Assembly: GCF_002777975.1 (NCBI RefSeq)
Contig: NZ_NGVS01000006.1
Span: forward strand, 1-64,000
Length of the DNA: 64,000 nt
DNA from: Shewanella carassii
GTDB lineage: Bacteria > Pseudomonadota > Gammaproteobacteria > Enterobacterales > Shewanellaceae
Direction: 5' to 3'
How positions within the stretch are numbered: the stretch's first letter is position 1; each line of letters starts with the position of its first letter. This document shows, piece after piece, positions 56,257-64,000 of the stretch. The position numbers and the translations under genes were made by a program. The notes beneath the pieces were generated by a model that worked only from the letters and a program-made list of their open reading frames with translations, made no database searches and had not been told where the DNA came from.

Positions 56257-57132
56257 ATGAAAGGTATTGTATTAGCTGGCGGTACAGGTAGCCGTTTGTT
56301 TCCTACTACTCGTGGGATATCCAAGCAGCTATTGCCCGTATTTGATAAGCCGATGATTTATTATCCTTTATCGGTACTGATGTTGGCGGGTATTCGTGAG
56401 GTTCTCATCATAACCACTCCTCAGGATCGGATCGTATTTGAGCGTTTACTTGGTGATGGCAGTGCTTATGGGGTTAGACTTGAGTACTTGGTTCAGCATG
56501 AGCCCAAAGGGATTGCTCAAGCGCTGATTTTGGCCGATGATTTTTTGAAGCAGCAACCTTGTTGTTTAATTCTCGGGGACAACATTTTTTACGGCCAAGG
56601 GTTCACAGGTCAGTTAAATAGTGTAATGACTAAACGTGCCCGAGATATAGGCGCAACTGTTTTTGCTTGCCAAGTGAAAAATCCTCAGCGCTTTGGGGTC
56701 ATTGCATTTGATGATTCAGCAGCACCACTTTCGATTGAAGAAAAGCCTTTGAAGCCTAAATCTAATTGGGTGCAGACTGGGTTGTATTTTTTAGATGGAA
56801 GGGCATCAGATATTGCCAAGAGTTTGCAACCATCTGCCCGAGGCGAACTCGAGATAGTAGACCTTATCAATCACTATTTGGCGGAAAGCTCGCTGGATGT
56901 AGAACGTTTGGGAAGAGGATTCGCCTGGCTCGATACCGGTACCGTAGAGTCACTCCACCAAGCTGCATGTTTTGTACAGAGTATTCAAACACTTCAGCAA
57001 GTAAAGATTGCTTGTCTTGAGGAAATAGCTTGGCGACAAGATTGGATTTCTAAAGAACAGCTTCGGCAACATGTGAAGTCTTTGGGGGACAATGAATATG
57101 CTGACTACCTCCGTACTTTGCTTGTTTCATAA
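56257..57132 (+). CDS. rmlA: RmlA, glucose-1-phosphate thymidylyltransferase
   Basis: RmlA makes dTDP-glucose from glucose-1-phosphate and dTTP. The 291-residue product begins [20 protein letters not shown], followed by [35 protein letters not shown] and [15 protein letters not shown], all typical of the family. ATG 56257 follows AAAAGGTAG; an in-frame GTG at 56218 is a less likely start. Confidence 0.95.
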   Translation: MKGIVLAGGTGSRLFPTTRGISKQLLPVFDKPMIYYPLSVLMLAGIREVLIITTPQDRIVFERLLGDGSAYGVRLEYLVQHEPKGIAQALILADDFLKQQPCCLILGDNIFYGQGFTGQLNSVMTKRARDIGATVFACQVKNPQRFGVIAFDDSAAPLSIEEKPLKPKSNWVQTGLYFLDGRASDIAKSLQPSARGELEIVDLINHYLAESSLDVERLGRGFAWLDTGTVESLHQAACFVQSIQTLQQVKIACLEEIAWRQDWISKEQLRQHVKSLGDNEYADYLRTLLVS

Positions 57133-57203
57133 GTTCATATTGAGTATCCGTTGATTTTCTCCTGTGCTAAGTTAGCGCGCAGCATAAGCCATTGGGGAAT
57201 AGA

Positions 57204-58367
57204 ATGAAGATAGTGGTTGTTGGTACGGGTTATGTGGGCTTGTCAAATGCGGTGTTGTTGGCACAACATAACCAAGTGTGGGCGTTCGATGTTTCCTCTG
57301 AGAGGGTGGCAATGGTCAATGCCGGGCGCTCGCCCATCGCCGATGAGCTTATTGAGCAACACTTGGTGAGCAATAAGTTGCAGTTAACTGCAACAACGGA
57401 CAAAGAAGTCTATCGTGGTGCAGATTATGTCATCATTGCAACACCAACGGATTACGACCCCAAGACTAACTACTTCGATACCAGCACCGTCGATGAGGTG
57501 ACGCGGGACATTGTTGCCATTAATCCCTCTGCTTGCATTGTAATTAAGTCAACCGTTCCCGTTGGTTTCACCAGAGCATTACGTGAGAAATACAACTCAG
57601 CCAATATCATATTTTCACCTGAGTTTTTGAGAGAAGGCAAAGCCTTATACGATAACCTCTATCCATCGAGGATCATTGTCGGTGAACGTTCTGAGCGGGC
57701 AGAGCATTTTGCTCATCTGCTCGCTGAAGCCGCATTAAAGGAAGATATTCCGCTACTCTTTACCGGTAGCACAGAAGCCGAAGCCATTAAGCTATTTGCC
57801 AACACTTACTTGGCCATGCGGGTGGCTTATTTCAATGAACTTGATACCTATGCTGAAACTCATGGGCTTGATACCCGGCAGATAATCGACGGTGTTTGTT
57901 TGGACCCCAGGATTGGGAGTCACTACAACAATCCATCATTTGGTTATGGTGGCTATTGTCTGCCGAAAGATACCAAGCAACTGCTGGCTAACTACAACCA
58001 AGTTCCCAACAATCTGATTGCGGCCATAGTGGATGCCAATAGAACCCGTAAGGATTTTATCGCTGATTCCATCATTGCCAGAAAACCCAAAGTGGTTGGG
58101 GTGTATCGGCTGATAATGAAGTCTGGCTCAGATAACTTCCGCGCTTCTGCAGTGCAAGGTGTGATGAAGCGGATAAAGGCCAAAGGGATTGAAGTGGTGG
58201 TTTACGAGCCGGTACTTGAGGAGAATGAGTTTTTCCGTTCGCGAGTGATAAGCGACTTGGCTGAGTTTAAACTGCTCTCTGATGTGATTATTTCCAATCG
58301 CATGGTCGATGAGCTAAGGGATGTTGCCGATAAAGTCTATACCCGGGATCTGTTTGGCAATGATTGA
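57204..58367 (+). CDS. ugd: Ugd, UDP-glucose 6-dehydrogenase
   Basis: Ugd oxidises UDP-glucose to UDP-glucuronate. The 387-residue product has the NAD motif [57 protein letters not shown] and the catalytic Cys in [15 protein letters not shown]. Base composition returns to that of the core genome here. ATG 57204 follows a GGGGAA ribosome site. Confidence 0.95.
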   Translation: MKIVVVGTGYVGLSNAVLLAQHNQVWAFDVSSERVAMVNAGRSPIADELIEQHLVSNKLQLTATTDKEVYRGADYVIIATPTDYDPKTNYFDTSTVDEVTRDIVAINPSACIVIKSTVPVGFTRALREKYNSANIIFSPEFLREGKALYDNLYPSRIIVGERSERAEHFAHLLAEAALKEDIPLLFTGSTEAEAIKLFANTYLAMRVAYFNELDTYAETHGLDTRQIIDGVCLDPRIGSHYNNPSFGYGGYCLPKDTKQLLANYNQVPNNLIAAIVDANRTRKDFIADSIIARKPKVVGVYRLIMKSGSDNFRASAVQGVMKRIKAKGIEVVVYEPVLEENEFFRSRVISDLAEFKLLSDVIISNRMVDELRDVADKVYTRDLFGND

Positions 58368-58407
58368 TGTGACGGCGCATTACATTACTTTGGAATGAGA
58401 CCAATAA

Positions 58408-59415
58408 ATGAAATATCTGGTGACCGGCGCAGCCGGCTTTATCGGTGCCCGAGTTTGCGAACGGCTTTGTGAGGCAGGGTGCGAAGTGGTTGGTATCGAT
58501 AATCTCAATGATTACTACGATGTCAGCTTAAAACAGGCTAGGTTGCAAAAGCTGGCTGGCTTTAACCATTTCCAGTTCCAAAAGCTTGATCTTGCCGACC
58601 GGGAAGCCATGGCTGAACTCTTTGCCAAAGGTAGTTTCAAACGGGTTATCCATTTGGGGGCCCAAGCCGGCGTCCGCTATTCGATTGAAAACCCCTTTGC
58701 TTATGCAGACAGTAATCTTGTTGGCACTCTTACCGTGTTGGAAGGTTGCCGCCATCATGGCATAGAGCATTTGGTGTACGCCTCTTCCAGCTCTGTTTAT
58801 GGCCTGAACAAGAAGATGCCGTTTGCGACGGCTGACTCGGTTGATCATCCTGTCTCTTTTTATGCGGCGACCAAGAAAGCCAATGAGATGATGGCTCATA
58901 GTTATGCCCATCTGTATGGCCTGCCAACGACAGGACTGAGGTTTTTCACTGTCTATGGCCCATGGGGGCGCCCGGATATGGCGCCTATGCTATTTGCCGA
59001 TGCCATTACTTCCGGCAGGCCCATCAAGGTGTTTAATCAGGGAGATATGAGCCGTGACTTCACCTTTATTGATGATATTGTCGAAGGCATTATCAGAGTG
59101 GCCGATAAGGTGCCTAAGGCACAAAGTGATTGGACGGTAGAGCAGGGCTCTCCGGCAACGAGTAGCGCTCCATATCGTGTTTACAATATTGGCAATGGTA
59201 GCCCGGTTCGTTTGTTGGATTTTATCCATGAGCTTGAAGCGGCACTCGGGCAAAAGGCCGAAAAAATCATGCTGCCTATGCAAGATGGTGATGTCCAGGC
59301 CACTTGGGCAGATACCGAAGATTTATTTAAAGCTGTGGCTTACAAACCACAAGTTGGAGTCAGTGAAGGAGTCAAAGCTTTCGCTGATTGGTTCAAGCGT
59401 TATTACAAAAAGTAG
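58408..59415 (+). CDS. UDP-glucuronate 4-epimerase
   Basis: This 335-residue extended SDR has VTGAAGFIGARVCERL, GIDNLNDYYDVSLKQARL, HLGAQAGVRYSIENP, ASSSSVYGLNKKMPF, YAATKKANEMMAHSY and FFTVYGPWGRPDMAP. These are the marks of the LspL/WbnF type that interconverts UDP-GlcA and UDP-GalA. Its place after ugd supports this. UDP-glucose 4-epimerase is the less likely alternative. Confidence 0.92.
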   Translation: MKYLVTGAAGFIGARVCERLCEAGCEVVGIDNLNDYYDVSLKQARLQKLAGFNHFQFQKLDLADREAMAELFAKGSFKRVIHLGAQAGVRYSIENPFAYADSNLVGTLTVLEGCRHHGIEHLVYASSSSVYGLNKKMPFATADSVDHPVSFYAATKKANEMMAHSYAHLYGLPTTGLRFFTVYGPWGRPDMAPMLFADAITSGRPIKVFNQGDMSRDFTFIDDIVEGIIRVADKVPKAQSDWTVEQGSPATSSAPYRVYNIGNGSPVRLLDFIHELEAALGQKAEKIMLPMQDGDVQATWADTEDLFKAVAYKPQVGVSEGVKAFADWFKRYYKK

Positions 59416-59418
59416 AAT

Positions 59419-60309
59419 ATGAAAGCAGTGATTCCCGTTGCCGGGTTGGGAACCCGGATGTTACCCGCCACTAAGGCCATTCCCAAAGAGATGTTACCTC
59501 TGGTTGATAAGCCACTAATACAGTACATAGTGAATGAATGTGCCAGAGCCGGTTTTAAAGAGATAGTTTTGGTGACTCATGCCAGTAAGAACTCGATTGA
59601 AAACCACTTTGACACATCATATGAGTTGGAAGCACAACTCGAGAAAAGGGTAAAACGCCAGCTGCTTGATGAGGTTCAGAGTATTTGCCCCAAAGGGGTT
59701 ACCATAATGCATGTGCGCCAAGGTGAGGCAAAAGGGCTTGGTCATGCAGTGCTTTGCGCTAAACCCGTTATTGGTGATAATCCTTTTGCTGTAGTGCTTC
59801 CAGATGTGATCTTGGATGAATACTCTGCGGATCAGACAACTGAAAATTTGGCGGCGATGAAGGCGCATTTTGAGCAGCACCAAGCGAGTCAAATCATGGT
59901 GGCTCCAGTGCCGGCTCAGGAGGTAGACAAGTATGGCATTGCAGATTGTAATGGTGCCGAGCTATCTCCCGGTGATTCCAAAGCCATTCTGCGGATGGTC
60001 GAAAAACCCGCTGTTGATGAGGCCCCTTCCAATCTGGCCGTGGTAGGCCGTTATGTGCTCTCCAAAAACATCTGGCCATTGCTGGCCAAGACTCCCGCTG
60101 GTGCCGGAGATGAAATTCAGTTGACCGACGCCATTGATATGCTGCTCGCCCAGGAGCAGGTGGAAGCTTTCCATATGAGTGGTAAGTCTCATGATTGCGG
60201 TGACAAGCTTGGCTATATGAAAGCCTTTGTCGAGTATGGGCTGCGCGATCCCAAGCTTGGAAAGGAGTTTGCTGCTGGCCTTAGCGATATTATGCGGGAA
60301 AGCCTGTAA
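59419..60309 (+). CDS. galU: GalU, UTP-glucose-1-phosphate uridylyltransferase
   Basis: GalU makes UDP-glucose, the substrate of Ugd. The 296-residue product starts with [20 protein letters not shown] and continues with [35 protein letters not shown] and [12 protein letters not shown]. It is separated by 3 bases from the epimerase gene and is followed by a terminator. Confidence 0.96.
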   Translation: MKAVIPVAGLGTRMLPATKAIPKEMLPLVDKPLIQYIVNECARAGFKEIVLVTHASKNSIENHFDTSYELEAQLEKRVKRQLLDEVQSICPKGVTIMHVRQGEAKGLGHAVLCAKPVIGDNPFAVVLPDVILDEYSADQTTENLAAMKAHFEQHQASQIMVAPVPAQEVDKYGIADCNGAELSPGDSKAILRMVEKPAVDEAPSNLAVVGRYVLSKNIWPLLAKTPAGAGDEIQLTDAIDMLLAQEQVEAFHMSGKSHDCGDKLGYMKAFVEYGLRDPKLGKEFAAGLSDIMRESL

Positions 60310-60349
60310 ACTGACTCAAAGCAAACCGTGAACAGATTTACTGAGAATA

Positions 60350-60381
60350 AGAAGAGCGCCTGCATGGGCGCTCCTCTTATT
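60350..60381 (+). terminator. terminator after galU (probably bidirectional)
   Basis: A 7-bp GC-rich stem, GAGCGCC (60354) with GGCGCTC (60367), surrounds a 6-base loop. It is flanked by AAGAA on the left and CTCTTATTT on the right, between convergent galU and the NlpE-type gene. Confidence 0.8.
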
Positions 60382-60408
60382 TCCGGTGTCAGAAAACGGC
60401 TTTGCCGA

Positions 60409-60882
60409 TTAGTTCTCTTTAGCTAGCCTGTAGTTATCTGCCAGGCTGCCGGTGATGCGGTTGCCTTCTCTATCCAGCATAAACAGCTGATTTTCCCCTA
60501 CGAGGTATTTACTGCCATCCTCGAGGGTGATTTTGCCGCCGCTGGCATCCCAGCTGAACTTGCCGCTTTCGCTGAATATGCTCTCGTCCTTACCTTGGTA
60601 GACTTGCTGCAGGCGATAGCTGTTGTCTCCTTTGAGCGTCAGCGTGGTTTCTATTCCTGAGCAATCTGCGCAGGGCAGCAGCCCTTTATAACTCCCTTCC
60701 CAGTCCAGTGCATTTTGGCTGGTATCACCCACTGGTACTTGCGCTGTTTGCTCAGTGGAGGCTGTAGCCGTTTCCGTTTGGCTGTTAGTGGCCGGAGATT
60801 GTGTCTCCTGGTCTTGGCAAGCCGTTAGGCTTAGTGCCATGCCACTTGTCATCAATAATGCAAAAACAGTCGACTTATTCAT
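60409..60882 (-). CDS. NlpE-family outer-membrane lipoprotein
   Basis: The 157-residue product has a lipoprotein signal peptide (about residues 1-22) with lipobox LTAC. A Thr/Gln-rich linker leads to an NlpE N-terminal domain (LDWEGSYKGLLPCADCSGIE, with the CxxC motif, then TTLTLKGDNSYRLQQVYQGK). E. coli NlpE signals surface and envelope stress to Cpx; the C-terminal domain of E. coli NlpE is lacking here. It lies downstream of the ABC exporter gene on the same strand, 218 bases apart. Confidence 0.9.
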   Translation of the reverse strand: MNKSTVFALLMTSGMALSLTACQDQETQSPATNSQTETATASTEQTAQVPVGDTSQNALDWEGSYKGLLPCADCSGIETTLTLKGDNSYRLQQVYQGKDESIFSESGKFSWDASGGKITLEDGSKYLVGENQLFMLDREGNRITGSLADNYRLAKEN

Positions 60883-61100
60883 GGTTTACTCCCTTAAATA
60901 ACCTAAGTTGGCCTTCAGGCTAGCACAGCGGCTTTGGCCAAAGTAAGGCCTTGGGCATCCTATCGTTACTGCGGTACAGTTCTCATTCAACCAGGTAAAC
61001 AGTTTGTGTCGATAGACTAAGTCATACTGTGATCTGACTGTTTATCGCCGGTGGTTTTGCCCTCAAACAGCTTAAAGAACTGGCCGCAATAGATAGAGTG

Positions 61101-62942
61101 TTAATCGGCGCCAATAAAGCCACCTGTCTGGTGGGCCCACAGCTGGGCGTAGATCCCTTGGTTACGGATCAGTTCCTGATGGTTGCCTTGTTCGACCACT
61201 TTGCCCTGATCCAGCACTATCAATCTATCCATGGCGGCTATGGTTGATAGCCTGTGAGCGATAGCGATAACGGTTTTTCCTTCCATCAGTTGATAGAGGC
61301 TTTCCTGAATTGCCGCTTCCACTTCCGAGTCGAGTGCCGAGGTGGCTTCATCCAGGATCAGGATTGGCGCATCTTTCAATAGCACTCTGGCGATGGCAAT
61401 ACGCTGCCTTTGACCGCCGGATAATTTGACACCCCGTTCACCCACCTGGGCATCCAGCCCGGTATTCCCCAACGGATCTGTCAAAGAGGCGATAAACTCA
61501 CTGGCCTGGGCCTTGATGATCGCTTGCTCCAGTTCCTCTTCCGTGGCATCGGGACGACCATAAAGAATATTTTCTCTGATGGATCTGTGCAGCAAGGAGG
61601 TATCCTGAGTCACCATGCCTATCTGTGAGCGCAGCGAATCCTGGGTGACTTTACGGATATCCTGACCATCTATCAGAATTTTTCCCTTTTCCACATCATG
61701 AAAACGCATCAGCAGATTGACCAAGGTGGACTTACCGGCACCCGAACGACCCACCAGACCGACTTTTTCACCTGGCTTGATCTGCAAATCCAGCCCTTCC
61801 AGCACGCCGCTCTGTTCTCCATAGTGAAAGCTGACCTTATCGAAATCGATTTGCCCTTGCTCAACCAAAATGGCTTTGGCGTCTTCGGCATCCAGAATGC
61901 GGGTGGGTTTGGACAGGGTGCTCATACCATCGGCCACAGTCCCTATATTTTCAAACAGTGAGCTGATTTCCCACATTATCCATTGCGACATGCCGTTAAG
62001 GCGCAGCGCCAGGCTGACGGCAATCGCTATGGCGCCGACACTGATGGCACTGTCGCTCCAGAGCCAGATGGATACGGCTGCCACGTTAAAGGCCAGGAAA
62101 TAGTTCAGTAGCTGCACACTGACGTTAATTCCGGTGACCAGACGCATCTGCCGGTGCACGGTATCCAGGAAGGTTTTCATGCTCGACTGAGCGTATTCGG
62201 CTTCCTGCTGGGTGTGGGAGAAGAGTTTGACCGTGGCAATATTGGTGTAGCTGTCGACGATTCGACCCGTCATGGTTGAGCGAGCATCGGCCTGCTCAGT
62301 AGACACGGCTTTCAGCTTGGGCACGAAATACCACTGCAGGCCGATATAGATGGCAAGCCATGCCAACATGGGCAGCATCAAGCGCATATCGGCACTGGCT
62401 ATCATCACCAACATGGAGGTGAAATACACCATTATGTAGACCAGCACGTCCAGGAGTTTCATCACGGTTTCCCGCACCGCCAGAGAAGTTTGCATCACCT
62501 TGGTGGCTATGCGGCCGGCAAAGTCGTCCTGATAGAAGGAAACACTCTGTTTCAACAGGTATTTGTGTGCCAGCCAGCGGATGGCCATCGGATAGTTGCC
62601 CAAGAGACTTTGGTAGACAATCAAGGCGTGCAACAAGATGAGTACAGGCAAGAGCACGAGTACCAGCAAGGTCATGCCGAGTAACTTGAGTCCTTCATCC
62701 TGCAGCAGGGTTTGTGGATCCTTGTCTACCAGCCAGTCAACCAATTGGCCCATAAAGCCAAACAGCGACACTTCCAGCATGGCCAGAATCGCGGTCAATA
62801 TTGACATCAATATCAGCGGTCGCTCGAAACCTTTGGTGTAGTGGCGGCAAAAAGCATAGAGCCCTTTGGGCGGCGGAGATGGATCTATATCCGGCAGTGG
62901 ATCCGTCCAGTGTTCAAAGCGGGAAAACAACTTCTTTATCAT
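61101..62942 (-). CDS. MsbA-like ABC exporter (fused permease/ATPase)
   Basis: This 613-residue half-transporter has six hydrophobic helices in the first 330 residues. The nucleotide-binding domain has Walker A (GLVGRSGAGKSTLVNLL), Q-loop (GMVTQDTSLLHRS), signature (KLSGGQRQRIAIARVLL), Walker B (PILILDEATSALDSEVEAAI) and H-loop (AIAHRLSTIAAMD). It forms a homodimer or heterodimer, and the substrate is not predictable. The ATG at 62942 has GAGAAGG upstream; a TTG at 62987 would extend it by 15 residues. Confidence 0.93.
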   Translation of the reverse strand: MIKKLFSRFEHWTDPLPDIDPSPPPKGLYAFCRHYTKGFERPLILMSILTAILAMLEVSLFGFMGQLVDWLVDKDPQTLLQDEGLKLLGMTLLVLVLLPVLILLHALIVYQSLLGNYPMAIRWLAHKYLLKQSVSFYQDDFAGRIATKVMQTSLAVRETVMKLLDVLVYIMVYFTSMLVMIASADMRLMLPMLAWLAIYIGLQWYFVPKLKAVSTEQADARSTMTGRIVDSYTNIATVKLFSHTQQEAEYAQSSMKTFLDTVHRQMRLVTGINVSVQLLNYFLAFNVAAVSIWLWSDSAISVGAIAIAVSLALRLNGMSQWIMWEISSLFENIGTVADGMSTLSKPTRILDAEDAKAILVEQGQIDFDKVSFHYGEQSGVLEGLDLQIKPGEKVGLVGRSGAGKSTLVNLLMRFHDVEKGKILIDGQDIRKVTQDSLRSQIGMVTQDTSLLHRSIRENILYGRPDATEEELEQAIIKAQASEFIASLTDPLGNTGLDAQVGERGVKLSGGQRQRIAIARVLLKDAPILILDEATSALDSEVEAAIQESLYQLMEGKTVIAIAHRLSTIAAMDRLIVLDQGKVVEQGNHQELIRNQGIYAQLWAHQTGGFIGAD

Positions 62943-63208
62943 GGCCTTCTCTTGGCAAACTGTTATGGGCGATTTATCTCTTGGCAAAGAATGATTCTTG
63001 CCCGGTTATGCGGGCAGACATCGGGCCTTGCGGATCTGGAGTGATTTTTATTCAAGCTGTTCCAGCATACCCAATTTTCACCGGCAGGGCAGCTATTATT
63101 CCGGATCAATAGTTTGGGTTTAGTCTCGGGGTTCAGTTCCGTTTTCCGCTGGTTTCCCCCGTGTTCGCGGGGTAATCTGCATCCAGGTTATAGACGATAG
63201 CGAAACAG

Positions 63209-64000
63209 ATGATGACGATTTTTACCGTGCTCAGCACCGACACCTGTCGCCGAGCGAGACTCAGTCGCGATCCCAGGTTTGATGGCCGTTTCTTTATCGG
63301 GGTGAAGACGACGGGGATCTATTGCCGGCCTATCTGTCCGGCGGTGGCGCCGAAAGAGGAAAATGTCGATTACTTTTTCTCGGCCGCCGCCGCGGCAAAT
63401 CACGGTTTGCGCCCCTGTTTGCGCTGTCGGCCGGAAAGCGCGCCCGGCTCCTGTGCCTGGAAAGGCACGAGAACCACGCTGGAGCGGGCGGTAACTCTAA
63501 TAGAGCAGGGCGCCTTGAGCGGCGAGTCGGCGAAAGGTGTCGAGCACTTGGCACAGCGCCTCGGGATCAGCAGTCGTTATCTGCGCAAGCTGTTTGTCGA
63601 AGCGTTGGGCCTGTCTCCCAAGCAATACGCTGCGTTTCAGCAATTGATGTTTGCCAAGCAGTTGCTGCACCAAACCCGGCTCCCTATCACGCAGGTGGCC
63701 TTGGCTGCGGGATACACAAGTATTCGCCGTTTCAACGAAGTGTTTCAGAGTCAGCTGCAGCTTACCCCGTCGGCGCTCAGACGTAGCGCTGATACGCAAA
63801 TGGACGACAGTAACAGGCTGCAACTGTTTTTGAGTTACCGGCCGCCTTATGCCTGGCAAGCGTTGCTTGATTTCTATCGCCTGCGGGCGGTAACAGGAAT
63901 GGAGTGGTTTGAACTTAATGACCGCCAGGGCTATGGTCGCAGCCTGTTACTCAACAGCGACAAAGGCGGGTTCAAAGCTTGGTTTTTTGCCGAGTTGCAG
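63209..64000 (+). CDS. alkA: Ada-domain/AlkA-type DNA repair protein, 3' end beyond the window
   Basis: An open frame runs from ATG 63209 (or 63212) to the window edge without a stop (264 codons). It begins with an Ada zinc domain (DPRFDGRFFIGVKTTGIYC, then RPIC and LRPCLRCRPES, giving the two CxxxC/CxxC cysteine pairs). An AraC-type DNA-binding domain follows (LAQRLGISSRYLRKLFVEAL, then GLSPKQYAAFQQLMFAKQLL and GYTSIRRFNEVFQSQLQLTP). The start of an AlkA N-terminal domain is also present (LFLSYRPPYAWQALLDFYRL). The missing 3' part should hold the 3-methyladenine glycosylase domain. It is divergent from the ABC exporter gene. Confidence 0.88.
   Translation, partial: MMTIFTVLSTDTCRRARLSRDPRFDGRFFIGVKTTGIYCRPICPAVAPKEENVDYFFSAAAAANHGLRPCLRCRPESAPGSCAWKGTRTTLERAVTLIEQGALSGESAKGVEHLAQRLGISSRYLRKLFVEALGLSPKQYAAFQQLMFAKQLLHQTRLPITQVALAAGYTSIRRFNEVFQSQLQLTPSALRRSADTQMDDSNRLQLFLSYRPPYAWQALLDFYRLRAVTGMEWFELNDRQGYGRSLLLNSDKGGFKAWFFAELQ

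Noticed and set aside
63322..63859. Several open frames on both strands overlapping the Ada/AlkA gene
   Set aside because: They are shadows of the high-GC alkA frame, whose translation shows clear Ada and AraC-type motifs.
1..64000. CRISPR arrays, tRNA/rRNA genes, insertion sequences or prophage
   Set aside because: No regularly spaced repeats, tRNA-like folds, transposase motifs or phage genes were recognised on reading; a dedicated search was not possible.

Overview
The window is a gammaproteobacterial chromosome segment that most resembles Shewanella. The evidence is one polar-flagellum and chemotaxis locus (flrBC, fliE to flhB, flhA-flhF-flhG-fliA, che genes with ParC/ParP) followed by rfaH, a Wzx/Wzy-type O-antigen locus and galU. 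The genus is inferred from gene order and protein sequence by eye; no database search was run.

Positions 1-31586 carry flagellum and chemotaxis genes. The 3' part of flrA is followed by flrB-flrC, then fliE-F-G-H-I-J, then fliK-L-M-N-O-P-Q-R-flhB, then flhA-flhF-flhG-fliA-cheY-cheZ-cheA-cheB-(small membrane protein)-parC-parP-cheW-(DUF2802 type). Each of the four blocks starts behind a good sigma-54 (-24/-12) promoter (742, 3283, 9373, 16328), as expected for the FlrA/FlrC hierarchy. Behind the che terminator, on the minus strand, lies a second fliK-like gene with a small FlhB C-terminal homologue (flhX). A near-consensus FliA (sigma-28) promoter at 31726-31753 points at this pair.

Positions 31801-36335 are a bridge: an MlaA/VacJ protein that lacks a lipobox, an RssB-like response regulator with a degenerate phosphatase domain, a POT-family peptide transporter (minus strand) and rfaH.

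Positions 36336-60309 are the surface polysaccharide locus. A 569-base leader contains an exact ops element (36664-36675), the loading site of RfaH, and a large hairpin. After it come a large SLBB-domain export protein, Wzz, a pyruvyl transferase family protein, Wzy, a glycosyltransferase, a MurJ/MVF-type flippase, another glycosyltransferase, fnlA-fnlB-fnlC (UDP-L-FucNAc), a WbuB-like glycosyltransferase, a sugar 4-reductase, a PglC-like initiating transferase and a WbpM-like 4,6-dehydratase. A separate block holds rmlB, rmlA, ugd, a UDP-glucuronate 4-epimerase and galU. The middle (about 40.5-47 kb) is visibly much richer in A+T than the flagellar genes, which suggests horizontal acquisition. 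In two neighbouring genes there, the glycosyltransferase at 42980 and the flippase at 44138, the conserved N-terminus is one frame away from the rest, and each break lies in a homopolymer (A8 and T10). Removing one base would restore each gene.

The end of the window holds an NlpE-type lipoprotein and an MsbA-like ABC exporter on the minus strand. A divergent Ada-domain/AlkA-type DNA repair gene runs off the right edge. The first 60-75 bases do not continue flrA and look like a chimeric join or contig edge.
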